A stretch of 17,470 bases of DNA from NCBI GenBank assembly GCA_027365715.1, contig DAHXLZ010000041.1, forward strand, positions 1 to 17,470. Direction: 5' to 3'. Under the pieces are notes generated by a model. It was given only the letters and a program-made list of their open reading frames with translations, made no database searches and had not been told where the DNA came from. Shown one piece after another: positions 1 to 6,750 of this stretch. The stretch is from Methanomassiliicoccales archaeon (lineage in GTDB: Archaea > Thermoplasmatota > Thermoplasmata > Sysuiplasmatales > Sysuiplasmataceae). Positions within the stretch are counted from its first letter, which is position 1. Every line of letters begins with the position of its first letter. The translations under genes and the position numbers were made by a program.

Positions 1-2
1 CA

Positions 3-368
3 TTTGAATCGCTCCTCTGGGGAAGCCTGGTGGTATCTGCGGTGCTGGGCATTTCAACCGTAATGCTTGTTTATCAGCTGGAGGAAGCAAATGGAAGGAT
101 GCTGTTATGGGTGGCGTTTGCAGCCCAGATTGCCGCAGGAACTGCGGGCATAATAATCATCGGGCCACTGATTTCACACGCCATTGCTCTTGCCTTTGCA
201 TCCAGTCCTCCAGATCTGACCCCGATTTTGAATCTTGACAATGAGCTTACTTCACTGCGCATTCTCAACGCCATTCCGTCGGTTATATTCGCTTTCGCAT
301 ACTATCTGGCGTGGAAAGGGATAAAACCGGGGATCATATCGCGCAGTGAGACGCCACAAATGCCCTAG
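3..368 (+). CDS. C-terminal part of a multi-pass membrane protein
   Basis: The frame is open to the left edge, so the true start lies outside the window; an internal GTG at 30 is not a credible start because coding-like hydrophobic sequence continues before it. The visible 121 codons contain about three membrane helices: one near the left edge, one in the middle rich in Ala, Gly and Ile, and one near the end. A short polar tail follows, ending in TAG. The loop between helices two and three is acidic and proline-containing. I do not recognise the family, and no catalytic motif is visible. The stop is 54 bases before the S66 peptidase gene on the same strand, so the two could share a transcript, although a weak TATA-like element lies in the gap. 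Confidence 0.7.
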   Translation, partial: FESLLWGSLVVSAVLGISTVMLVYQLEEANGRMLLWVAFAAQIAAGTAGIIIIGPLISHAIALAFASSPPDLTPILNLDNELTSLRILNAIPSVIFAFAYYLAWKGIKPGIISRSETPQMP

Positions 369-422
369 TTCATGGCCGGGGATTCTGCAAAATGTATTGA
401 ACCAGCCTGCAATTGAGCATAC

Positions 423-1352
423 ATGACGCTGCCTTCCAGACTGAAACGCGGTGACCGCATCGGCGTTGTGTCACCGTCTGCCCCAATTGATACTGAAGCA
501 CTTCTTTCCAGACTGAACAGTGGAATCAAACTGCTGACTGAAATGGGATTCGAAGTCGCCATGGGAGAAAATGCGCTCAAGATACGGGGCCATTCAGCAG
601 GGACGCCGCTCGAGAAGGCGGAAGACATAAACAGCATGTTTGGAGACAGGGACGTATCGGCGATAATCTGCTCCCAGGGAGGAGGGACTGCAAACGGATG
701 TCTCCCTCTGCTTGACTGGGATCTGATTTCGGAGAATCCAAAGATATTCTGCGGTTTCAGCGACATTTCAGTAATTCTCAACACAATTTACTGCAAGACC
801 GGCCTTGTGACCTTCCATGGAATTGATGTTGCGTGGGGTTTCGGCTGGAAGCCCACTGAATACGACATACGCGAGTTCACTGAAAGGTTAATTGACGGAA
901 GGATCGGCGGCGTACAGGCAGCCGGTGAACGGAGGACGGTAAGGGTTGGAAGGGCAGAAGGCAGACTGATGGGCGGGAATATAATGTGCCTGCTGAAACT
1001 CGCAGGAACGCCATACTGGCCCGATTTCAGCGACTCAATACTGTTCATGGAAGGTTATACCGTCGGACCCGATGACTGTGATTACATGTTTAACCAGCTG
1101 ATGCAGATGGGAGTTTTCGACAAAATCAGAGGTGCTGTCGTGGGTTATGTTCACAGCCTTCAGACAACCAGTCATGAAGTCATGCAGATGGAGGACATGC
1201 TGCTGGATGTAACACAGGATTATGACTTTCCGATACTCAAGGTGAACGACTTCGGCCATGAATGCAGTAACACCGTAATGCCAGTGGGCGCCAACGGACG
1301 AATAGATGCAGAAAGAAGGACATTTGAGATTACAGGTCAATGCGTCATCTAG
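423..1352 (+). CDS. LD-carboxypeptidase/MccF-like protein (peptidase S66), nucleophile Ser apparently missing
   Basis: Family S66 serine carboxypeptidases cleave L,D-peptide bonds in murein peptides (LdcA) or inactivate microcin C-type aminoacyl nucleotides (MccF). The 309-residue length is normal. Visible family landmarks are the N-terminal GDRIGVVSPSAPI, the elbow region around residues 84-100 followed by LLDWDLI, the KIFCGFSDIS and GLVTFHG segments, LFMEGYTVGPDDCDYMFNQL carrying the expected catalytic Glu, and a C-terminal FGH carrying the expected catalytic His. The nucleophile elbow reads GGGTANG, where relatives have Ser shortly after the Gly-Gly; here Ala90 (codon 690-692) sits at the aligned position and no Ser is close by. 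The protein may be inactive, may use Thr89, or may have another role. The ATG at 423 has no Shine-Dalgarno site; a weak TATA-like AATGTATT (391-398) about 28 bases upstream would fit a leaderless start. A cytoplasmic location is likely, since no signal peptide is seen. Confidence 0.85.
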   Translation: MTLPSRLKRGDRIGVVSPSAPIDTEALLSRLNSGIKLLTEMGFEVAMGENALKIRGHSAGTPLEKAEDINSMFGDRDVSAIICSQGGGTANGCLPLLDWDLISENPKIFCGFSDISVILNTIYCKTGLVTFHGIDVAWGFGWKPTEYDIREFTERLIDGRIGGVQAAGERRTVRVGRAEGRLMGGNIMCLLKLAGTPYWPDFSDSILFMEGYTVGPDDCDYMFNQLMQMGVFDKIRGAVVGYVHSLQTTSHEVMQMEDMLLDVTQDYDFPILKVNDFGHECSNTVMPVGANGRIDAERRTFEITGQCVI

Positions 1353-1426
1353 GGGCAATTTACAGTGCGTACTGTTCAGTCTTCAGATTGATCGCACACC
1401 GTTTTGATTCACGAATCGTAATGCAA

Positions 1427-2419
1427 TCAGTACTGGAAGAAGCTCCTGAAAGTATCATTGGGAATATTCATTTCAATCGCAGCACAGTTTTCCTCAACAT
1501 GACTGGGGCTTGTGGCACCTATGATTGGAACTATGCTTATCCCAAGTTCCTGCTGCATGCGAAGTAACCATGCGAGAGAGAACTGAGCCGGAGTCATATC
1601 CAGTTCCGCCGATGACTCCACGACTCTTGAAACGAGTTCAGAGAGGCGCTTCGCGCTGTTTCTGAGTTCTGGTATATACGATGCTCTTGATCCGTCCGGG
1701 ACTCCCTTCCTGTACCTTCCGGCGAGTATTCCCTGCGCCAGTGGTACATACGCGAGTATATCCAGCCCATGTCTTCTGGCCAGAACTGCCTTGTCCTTTT
1801 CAATATCCCTTTCTGCAATGCTGTACGGTTCCTGCATCGTTATAAATTTCTCATAACCAATCTCGCCTGATATCTTAAGCATCTTTTCCATGCTTGCCGC
1901 AGGATGGTTGCTGACGCCGAGATAGTGCACCAGGCCACGATGAACCAGATCGTCCAGTATGCCCATTGTTTCAACAAGAGGGGTAAAATCGTCCTGCCAG
2001 TGAATCTGATAGAGATCGATATATTTCATTTTCAGCCTTTTGAGGCTCTCCCCAATCTGCCATGAGATGTGTTTTCTTGACAGACCTCCTCCGTTGGGAA
2101 AACGTGCGACTTCCGCTCTCACCTTGGTTGCGACAACAAGTGACTCTCTTTCATAACCTGAAAGCGCTTCACCGAGTATTTTTTCAGCGTTCCCGGAATG
2201 TTCAGGATGGAGATGAGTTTCGCTGATAGTTCCGTGATAGGTGTTGGCCGTGTCAAAAAAATTAATCCCAAGATCTATAGCTTTCGTTATCACTTTATTT
2301 GTTGCTGTCCTGTCGACCTTCAGAATGCCATCACTGTATGCCTGTTTCGATGCTGGAAGATGCCATGTTCCGATACAGAACTGCGATACCGACAGACCGT
2401 GAAGATGCACATACTTCAT
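1427..2419 (-). CDS. Aldo/keto reductase
   Basis: NAD(P)H-dependent oxidoreductase of the AKR superfamily with a (beta/alpha)8 barrel, acting on aldehydes or ketones; the substrate cannot be read from sequence. The full 330 residues include the catalytic tetrad at the expected spacing: Asp56 in NFFDTANTYHG, Tyr61 in the same block, Lys99 in VVATKV, and His140 in YQIHW. The GVSNH segment near residue 168 is the usual strand motif, and a SIVPIIGATSP-type segment near the C-terminus belongs to the cofactor phosphate-binding region. A TTTAAG element at 2443-2448 is centred about 26 bases upstream of the ATG at 2419, as expected for a leaderless archaeal transcript. The gene converges on the S66 gene, with 74 bases between the stop codons. 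Confidence 0.93.
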   Translation of the reverse strand: MKYVHLHGLSVSQFCIGTWHLPASKQAYSDGILKVDRTATNKVITKAIDLGINFFDTANTYHGTISETHLHPEHSGNAEKILGEALSGYERESLVVATKVRAEVARFPNGGGLSRKHISWQIGESLKRLKMKYIDLYQIHWQDDFTPLVETMGILDDLVHRGLVHYLGVSNHPAASMEKMLKISGEIGYEKFITMQEPYSIAERDIEKDKAVLARRHGLDILAYVPLAQGILAGRYRKGVPDGSRASYIPELRNSAKRLSELVSRVVESSAELDMTPAQFSLAWLLRMQQELGISIVPIIGATSPSHVEENCAAIEMNIPNDTFRSFFQY

Positions 2420-2442
2420 GAGACTGAATGTGGTCGTCCTGA

Positions 2443-2448
2443 TTTAAG
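2443..2448. promoter_or_regulatory. Symmetrical TATA-like element between two divergent starts
   Basis: TTTAAG (CTTAAA on the other strand) has its TTAA core centred at 2445.5. This is 26.5 bases from the aldo/keto reductase ATG (2419, minus strand) and 27.5 bases from the ATG of a small plus-strand reading frame (2473). Archaeal TATA boxes lie about 26 bases before the transcription start, so one near-palindromic box could give leaderless transcripts in both directions. The same TTTAAG/CTTAAA core recurs upstream of genes at 8340, 14447 and 16034. Confidence 0.45.
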
Positions 2449-2472
2449 CATTTCAACAACCATCACGGCAGC

Positions 2473-2646
2473 ATGTGCAAGAAGGCGATATCTATTTTCA
2501 TTACATGTGATTTAATTAACGCCGTTACACCTTTGAATGATGCCGATGCTGCGGTCATATTGCAGAAGCAGGGTATCACGGCGTATTCGTCGGGAGAAAC
2601 TGCCTTCAATGCACGTCACGGAAAAGATGCACAAAAACACTCATAA
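2473..2646 (+). CDS. Possible small protein of 57 residues, function unknown
   Basis: An ATG-to-TAA frame of 57 codons. It begins with Met-Cys-Lys-Lys and a hydrophobic stretch, then an alanine-rich, mixed-charge second half (DADAAVILQKQGITAYSS and onward) with the look of a real protein. I recognise no family. There is no Shine-Dalgarno site. The ATG lies 27.5 bases downstream of the centre of the TTTAAG element at 2443-2448, the spacing expected for a leaderless start, which is the best argument for it. It could still be a chance frame: it is short and the first half is less convincing than the second. Confidence 0.35.
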   Translation: MCKKAISIFITCDLINAVTPLNDADAAVILQKQGITAYSSGETAFNARHGKDAQKHS

Positions 2647-3008
2647 ACGACGACCAGAACATTTCACACGGACGGACTGTGTTGTGAAGAATATTGGCCG
2701 ACACGACATGAAAAGCACAGCAGAGGTTAACGTTGCCATGGCAATTTAAGGCCATCAAATGTGTCTGCCATTTCGTCTCTAAGATCAGAAACATTCCCAA
2801 TCCCTGCTTCGACCCTGATTTGATTCTCACAAATGCAAATTTTATTCCTTTCCACCGCTGCTACATGGACACAGCAGATTCCGGTGTTGAAATGAGAAAA
2901 CCTCAACATTCATGGGCTTGAGCGTGTCAAAAATAGTTACTCACATATGCTTCATGCACAAGAATCGACAAAACTAAAGTAACTGGACGTATCAGGGCAG
3001 ACAGTGGA
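2647..3008. other. Gene-poor spacer before the first CtaA-like gene
   Basis: No RNA gene, repeat or convincing protein was found in these 362 bases. The best candidate is a minus-strand frame at 2727-2909 (60 codons, with several cysteines and a charged C-terminal half). It has an A/T element (2929-2936) about 24 bases before its ATG, but its composition is ambiguous and I do not call it. An AT-rich stretch near 2969-2980 may hold a weak promoter for the gene starting at 3009. Confidence 0.5.
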
Positions 3009-3473
3009 ATGATGGAATCGTACAGGCTAACCGGTTTGATGGTTCTAGTTACAGTCTGGGTTGAATTTGTGATTGCCGCTTGCGTTGTTTTTCTTGACCC
3101 TCATGACAACACCTTTCCCTACACCACTATAGTGCTGACATGGCCTGGAGTCCTCGAGGAGATACACAGGATATGGGCACTTGTGATCTTCCTCGTATTC
3201 CTGGCTAATCTGCTTGTGCTCATATTCGACAGGGTTGGAGACAGAATTGCACCTCTGCCTCTCCTGCCACTGTCAATCCTGGCGACGGTGCTGCTCTTCC
3301 TTCAGGCGAGCTTCGGCGCAATTACGATATGGAATTACGACTATCCTCCATTCGTGGTAATACATGAAGGAAACGCCGGCCTGCTGCTCTTCGTCAGCTC
3401 GATTCTGGCAGCTTATGCACTTTACCATTCCCGGAATTTTCCTTGCGCCATATCCAGCCAAAGTAAAACGTGA
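3009..3473 (+). CDS. Compact heme A synthase-like (CtaA/COX15 family) membrane protein, copy 1
   Basis: Heme A synthase oxidises the C8 methyl of heme O to the formyl group of heme A for cytochrome oxidase. Archaea can have a half-size, four-helix form. This 154-residue protein has four predicted helices (about 8-29, 52-73, 82-104 and 113-137). Histidines sit at the start of helix 2 (His53 in EEIHRIW) and near helix 4 (His119 in VVIHEGN), matching the paired heme-ligand His of the family. Glu50 precedes His53 in the ExxH arrangement found in CtaA. A second ATG lies directly after the first, and I see no Shine-Dalgarno site. The last 80 bases overlap the 3' end of the opposing copy 2. The family assignment rests on the His positions, topology and this pairing. 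Confidence 0.72.
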   Translation: MMESYRLTGLMVLVTVWVEFVIAACVVFLDPHDNTFPYTTIVLTWPGVLEEIHRIWALVIFLVFLANLLVLIFDRVGDRIAPLPLLPLSILATVLLFLQASFGAITIWNYDYPPFVVIHEGNAGLLLFVSSILAAYALYHSRNFPCAISSQSKT

Positions 3474-3849
3474 AGCCGGCAGTAATCAGAATGAGACCGC
3501 TGAAACTGAAATGCACTATTATGACGAACGGGTTGAGCGAAGGCTGAGAAAGGGTTGCAGGAATGAGTGCACCGATAACTGACTGAATTACCATAAGACC
3601 TATTGTTACATGCGAAATGCGAAATGCGCCAGTGCCTTTGAGATAACCTGAACTGATTATCCATGCAATTATCATGACCCCGGCAAATACTCTGTGTATC
3701 AGCGGGAGTGCCCCTGGCCCGCTTGTAACGAAACTGCTGAGCTGGAATCCTGCATCCGTCGGGTCGTCGAATGTGACGAAGCCGCCCAGTACGTACTCTA
3801 CAAGAACGAAGAGGGAGAGAATGGAAACGACCTTCCTCACCTGATTCAT
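3394..3849 (-). CDS. Compact heme A synthase-like (CtaA/COX15 family) membrane protein, copy 2
   Basis: A 151-residue, four-helix relative of the neighbouring plus-strand gene. It has an N-terminal helix ending in YVLGGFVTFDD, a segment typical of the CtaA/COX15 family. His52 (LPLIHRVF) opens helix 2 and His113 (IIVHFSFSG) lies in helix 4, so both putative heme ligands are kept. The Glu three residues before the helix-2 His is replaced by Pro49, so the two copies are not equivalent. The C-terminal tail after helix 4 is hydrophilic. A TATA-like element at 3871-3878 is centred about 26 bases before the ATG at 3849, which supports this start and a leaderless transcript. Copies 1 and 2 might form a heterodimer equivalent to the eight-helix bacterial enzyme; that is inference. 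Confidence 0.75.
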   Translation of the reverse strand: MNQVRKVVSILSLFVLVEYVLGGFVTFDDPTDAGFQLSSFVTSGPGALPLIHRVFAGVMIIAWIISSGYLKGTGAFRISHVTIGLMVIQSVIGALIPATLSQPSLNPFVIIVHFSFSGLILITAGFTFYFGWIWRKENSGNGKVHKLPESS

Positions 3850-3870
3850 AGATTAGGATTTGCCTCAGGC

Positions 3871-3878
3871 ATAAAAAG
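3871..3878 (-). promoter_or_regulatory. TATA element of CtaA-like copy 2
   Basis: CTTTTTAT on the minus strand, centred about 26 bases upstream of the ATG at 3849. Transcription would then begin at or next to the start codon, giving a leaderless mRNA. There is no Shine-Dalgarno site in this position, which agrees. Confidence 0.5.
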
Positions 3879-4006
3879 TGTTTGATTCCGGCATTTGACG
3901 GATAGGTTCTGTTCGCATTGACCGCCACAGGAATGGTTGATGCGCGCAATAGCTGTGCTTTGGACATAACATGTTGTATGTGCTGAGCCCGCGGAGGCAA
4001 ACGGAG

Positions 4007-4014
4007 TTTTATAA
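4007..4014 (+). promoter_or_regulatory. TATA element of the cysteine synthase-family gene
   Basis: TTTTATAA is centred about 35 bases before the ATG at 4045, placing the transcription start near 4037 and leaving a leader of only a few bases. A GTGAG at 4035-4039 could act as a weak Shine-Dalgarno site if transcription starts slightly earlier. Confidence 0.45.
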
Positions 4015-4044
4015 CCATTCGAGTATGATGTTTTGTGAGATATC

Positions 4045-4986
4045 ATGAACAGCATTCTGGAAGCGATTGGAAACACACCACTCGTAAAGCTTTCCGGCAT
4101 ATCCGGAAACAGCGGCATCGATATTTATGCAAAAATAGAGTACTTCAATCCTGGTTTGAGCATCAAGGATCGTGTAGCTCTTAAATTCATAGATGAAGCA
4201 GAAAAGAGCGGCGATATCAGGCCCGGTGCCACCGTAATCGAGAGGACGAGCGGCAATATGGGCACGGGACTCGCAATAGTATGTGCGGTCAGGGGATACA
4301 AGTTTGTGGCAGTAATGTCCGAAGGCAACTCAGTGGAAAGAAGGAGAATGTTGTCCGCCCTGGGAGCTGAGGTTGTACTTGTGCCTCAGGCCCCCGGAGG
4401 AAAGCCGGGCTTCGTATCTGGAGAGGATCTCGATCTCGTGGAGGACAAAACAAGTGAACTTGCCATTAAACTGAACGCTTACAGGCCGGACCAGTTCAAC
4501 AATCCGGACGGCGCAAAGGCGCATGAGGAGACAACAGGCGAGGAAATATGGTCCCAGATGACTGGAAATGTGGACGCATTCGTGGATTATGTTGGCTCAG
4601 GCGGTACGTTTGTCGGTACTTCGCGTGCCCTGAAAAATCACAACAGGAATGTCAAATGCTTTGTCGTGGAGCCTGAATCGGCACCATATCTGGCAGGCAG
4701 GAAGATTGTTTCGACGAGACATAGAATACAGGGAGGGGGCTATGCTTTCAGGCCACCCTTCTGGGACAATGATTTGGTAGATGGCTATCTTACCGTCACG
4801 GACGAAGAGGCGGCAAGGACCGCCAGAGATCTGGCGGCGAAAGAAGGCATCTTTGCTGGATTTTCAGGCGGAGCGAATGTGGCCGCATCTCTGAAAACGA
4901 ATCAAATCCTTGGAAAAGGCAGTCGCGTAGTGACCATCCTTCCCGACTCGGGTCTTAAGTACCTTTCAACAGATCTCTTCCCCTGA
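4045..4986 (+). CDS. Cysteine synthase family PLP enzyme (fold type II), QGGGY subgroup
   Basis: A beta-family PLP enzyme related to O-acetylserine sulfhydrylase, which replaces the beta substituent of an activated serine, usually with sulfide, to give cysteine. In order: GNTPLVKLSG at the N-terminus; the PLP lysine Lys41 in SIKDR; the substrate loop TSGNMG at 68-73 (CysK has TSGNTG); a GSGGT phosphate-binding loop at 185-189; HRIQGGGY at 226-233, where classic CysK has QGIGAGF; the GFSGGAN segment near 272; and PDSG at 300-303, whose Ser contacts the pyridine nitrogen. The 313-residue length is normal. The loop changes place it in a PLP-dependent cysteine synthase-like subgroup whose exact substrate is uncertain. 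Downstream are a small interrupted frame and the leucyl aminopeptidase on the same strand, with short gaps that suggest one transcript. Confidence 0.88.
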   Translation: MNSILEAIGNTPLVKLSGISGNSGIDIYAKIEYFNPGLSIKDRVALKFIDEAEKSGDIRPGATVIERTSGNMGTGLAIVCAVRGYKFVAVMSEGNSVERRRMLSALGAEVVLVPQAPGGKPGFVSGEDLDLVEDKTSELAIKLNAYRPDQFNNPDGAKAHEETTGEEIWSQMTGNVDAFVDYVGSGGTFVGTSRALKNHNRNVKCFVVEPESAPYLAGRKIVSTRHRIQGGGYAFRPPFWDNDLVDGYLTVTDEEAARTARDLAAKEGIFAGFSGGANVAASLKTNQILGKGSRVVTILPDSGLKYLSTDLFP

Positions 4987-5006
4987 CTTTCCTGATTCGC
5001 AGGCGC

Positions 5007-5228
5007 ATGTGGAACAGGGACTTCCTGCAACCCGAAGTGATCGAAGGACGCACGATTCCTGCCGATGCAAATGAACCCACCACATTGATCAACATATGGC
5101 GGACATAGACCTCCAGACCGCCAAAGAATGAAATTGATGTGCCGGACCCGGCCTGGAATGTAAGCGGCCCGAGTCACATACTGAATCAGGTGATGCTGGA
5201 ATTCCTGCATCGTGATTGGATGACCTGA
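5007..5228 (+). pseudogene. Small reading frame interrupted by one in-frame TAG
   Basis: From ATG 5007 the frame runs 33 codons, meets TAG at 5106-5108, then continues in the same frame for another 39 sense codons to TGA at 5226-5228. Both halves look like ordinary protein. The first contains DFLQPEVIEGRTIPADANEP and ends NIWRT; the second contains EIDVPDPAWNVSGPSHI and ends FLHRDWMT. Codon choice resembles the neighbouring genes. The frame fits neatly between the cysteine synthase-family stop (20 bases upstream) and the leucyl aminopeptidase ATG (6 bases downstream). The simplest reading is a gene with a nonsense mutation or a sequencing error. Amber readthrough is possible but unlikely, since TAG ends at least three intact genes here. 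I do not recognise the family. A chance frame is not excluded. Confidence 0.35.
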
Positions 5229-5234
5229 CGCCTT

Positions 5235-6743
5235 ATGTCCGGCATAGGATCAACAAAAAATTTTATACGATACATACATGAGACATTCGTGGAAATAATA
5301 GCCGCCGGTTCGAATCCTGATTCAATAATGAGAGAAGTTACGGTAGTCGGTTATTTTGAGGATTTTATTCCGAAAAGTACCATGGACCTTATTGAACTAT
5401 TCAACCTTTCAGATTCCCTCAGATTGTTTTCATTCACAGGCAAACGAAAGGAGTTTGCAGCGTTACCGTGCGGAAAAAATGTGGGGCTGCTCATAGTCGC
5501 CGGTCTTGGAAAGAGGGGTGAATGCGATTATGAGATTCTCCGCATTGCGTATTCCAGCGCAATGGCGCAATGCATGTCCATGAACAAGCATAATGTCATG
5601 CTGATTGCACCTGGAATTCTTGACAGGAATAGAGAGCCGATGGAACTTTCATTCGTCGCACGTTTAACCACATACAGTTTTTCGAGATTCAGGAAAAAGA
5701 GCGAAGGATCTGGAATTGAGAAAGCCTTCATATATTCTGAGGACGGCGACAAAGGGAATGCAGCGAGAGGCGACGTCGTAGGCAGCGGCGTGAACTTTGC
5801 ACGTGATCTGGCCAATATGCCCGCGAGCACAGGCACGCCTTCGTTCTTCGTGGAACAGGCACGGAATATCGAGGGGCTGGACGTGAACGTGCTCGAGAGA
5901 GAGGATTTCATCAGGCTTGGAATGGGGGGGCTCGAGGCGGTGTCGCGCGGATCGAGCGAACCTCCGAAGCTGCTTGTCGTGAGGTACGGGAATTCGGCGG
6001 CCGGTCCGATAATGTTCGTTGGAAAGGGCATAACGTTCGACAGTGGAGGCATTTCTATCAAACCAAGCGAGAATCTGGAGAATTTGAAGTTTGACAAATC
6101 GGGAGCGGCCGCTGTGATTGGCGCCATCAGGGCCATTTCAGAACTTCAGATGAAGGTCGACGTCGTGGGCATCATGCCGCTCACCGAAAATATGCCGGAT
6201 GGCAATGCATACAAGCCTGGTGACATAGTGCGGCATTACAACGGCATCACATCAGAAATAATAAACACAGATGCCGAGGGGAGACTCGTGCTTGCAGACG
6301 CTCTGTCGTACGGAATTGAAACATTTCATCCGAAAGCAGTGGTGGATATTGCGACACTCACCGGCGCGAAGATGATCGCACTCGGGTACAACATCGGTGC
6401 GGCGATGGGAAATAATGATGAACTTATGGAACGTGTCATGAAAGCTGCAGAATACAGCTGGGAGCAGCTCTGGCAGCTGCCACTTACTGAGGAGTTCAGG
6501 GAACTCATCAGGAGCGACATTGCGGACATCAGAAACACGGGTGGCAGGCCCGCCGGGGCGGAGACAGCGGGAGCGTTTCTCAGTTATTTTGTAGGCGACG
6601 TTCCCTGGGTGCATCTCGACATACACGGTAAGGCCGAACCGGTCGGCAGGACGAGCAGGAGCTATTTACCAGTCGGAGCGTCGGGATTCGGTGTTCGTCT
6701 TCTGGTGGAGATAGCGTCGGGATTTTCGGAGCACGCGCAATAG
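5235..6743 (+). CDS. Leucyl aminopeptidase (peptidase M17)
   Basis: A cytosolic di-metal exopeptidase that removes N-terminal residues, classically leucine, from peptides. The 502 residues match the family: an N-terminal alpha/beta domain (about 1-165) and a C-terminal catalytic domain. The M17 signature NTDAEGRLVLADAL spans 344-357. Metal ligands appear as Lys264 and Asp269 in VGKGITFDSGG, Asp287 in LKFDKSGAA, and Asp346 and Glu348 in the signature; catalytic Lys276 and Arg350 are present. ENMPDGNAYKPGDIV is the usual conserved block. The ATG at 5235 has no Shine-Dalgarno or TATA element, so the gene is probably transcribed from upstream. M17 enzymes form hexamers, which I expect here. The stop is 7 bases from the end of the convergent membrane protein gene. 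Confidence 0.95.
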   Translation: MSGIGSTKNFIRYIHETFVEIIAAGSNPDSIMREVTVVGYFEDFIPKSTMDLIELFNLSDSLRLFSFTGKRKEFAALPCGKNVGLLIVAGLGKRGECDYEILRIAYSSAMAQCMSMNKHNVMLIAPGILDRNREPMELSFVARLTTYSFSRFRKKSEGSGIEKAFIYSEDGDKGNAARGDVVGSGVNFARDLANMPASTGTPSFFVEQARNIEGLDVNVLEREDFIRLGMGGLEAVSRGSSEPPKLLVVRYGNSAAGPIMFVGKGITFDSGGISIKPSENLENLKFDKSGAAAVIGAIRAISELQMKVDVVGIMPLTENMPDGNAYKPGDIVRHYNGITSEIINTDAEGRLVLADALSYGIETFHPKAVVDIATLTGAKMIALGYNIGAAMGNNDELMERVMKAAEYSWEQLWQLPLTEEFRELIRSDIADIRNTGGRPAGAETAGAFLSYFVGDVPWVHLDIHGKAEPVGRTSRSYLPVGASGFGVRLLVEIASGFSEHAQ

Positions 6744-6750
6744 TGCGTCG

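Noticed and set aside
2727..2909. Minus-strand 60-codon frame with several cysteines
   Set aside because: An A/T element lies about 24 bases upstream, but the composition is ambiguous and no family is recognised. It is mentioned in the spacer entry and not called.
3422..4018. Minus-strand frame of 198 codons over the second CtaA-like gene
   Set aside because: It overlaps the four-helix CtaA-like frame on the same strand in another phase; its Arg, His and Cys-rich translation does not look like a protein.
4902..5210. Minus-strand 102-codon frame antisense to the small TAG-interrupted gene
   Set aside because: It runs into the cysteine synthase-family gene on the other strand and its translation has no recognisable pattern; the plus-strand reading fits the operon spacing better.
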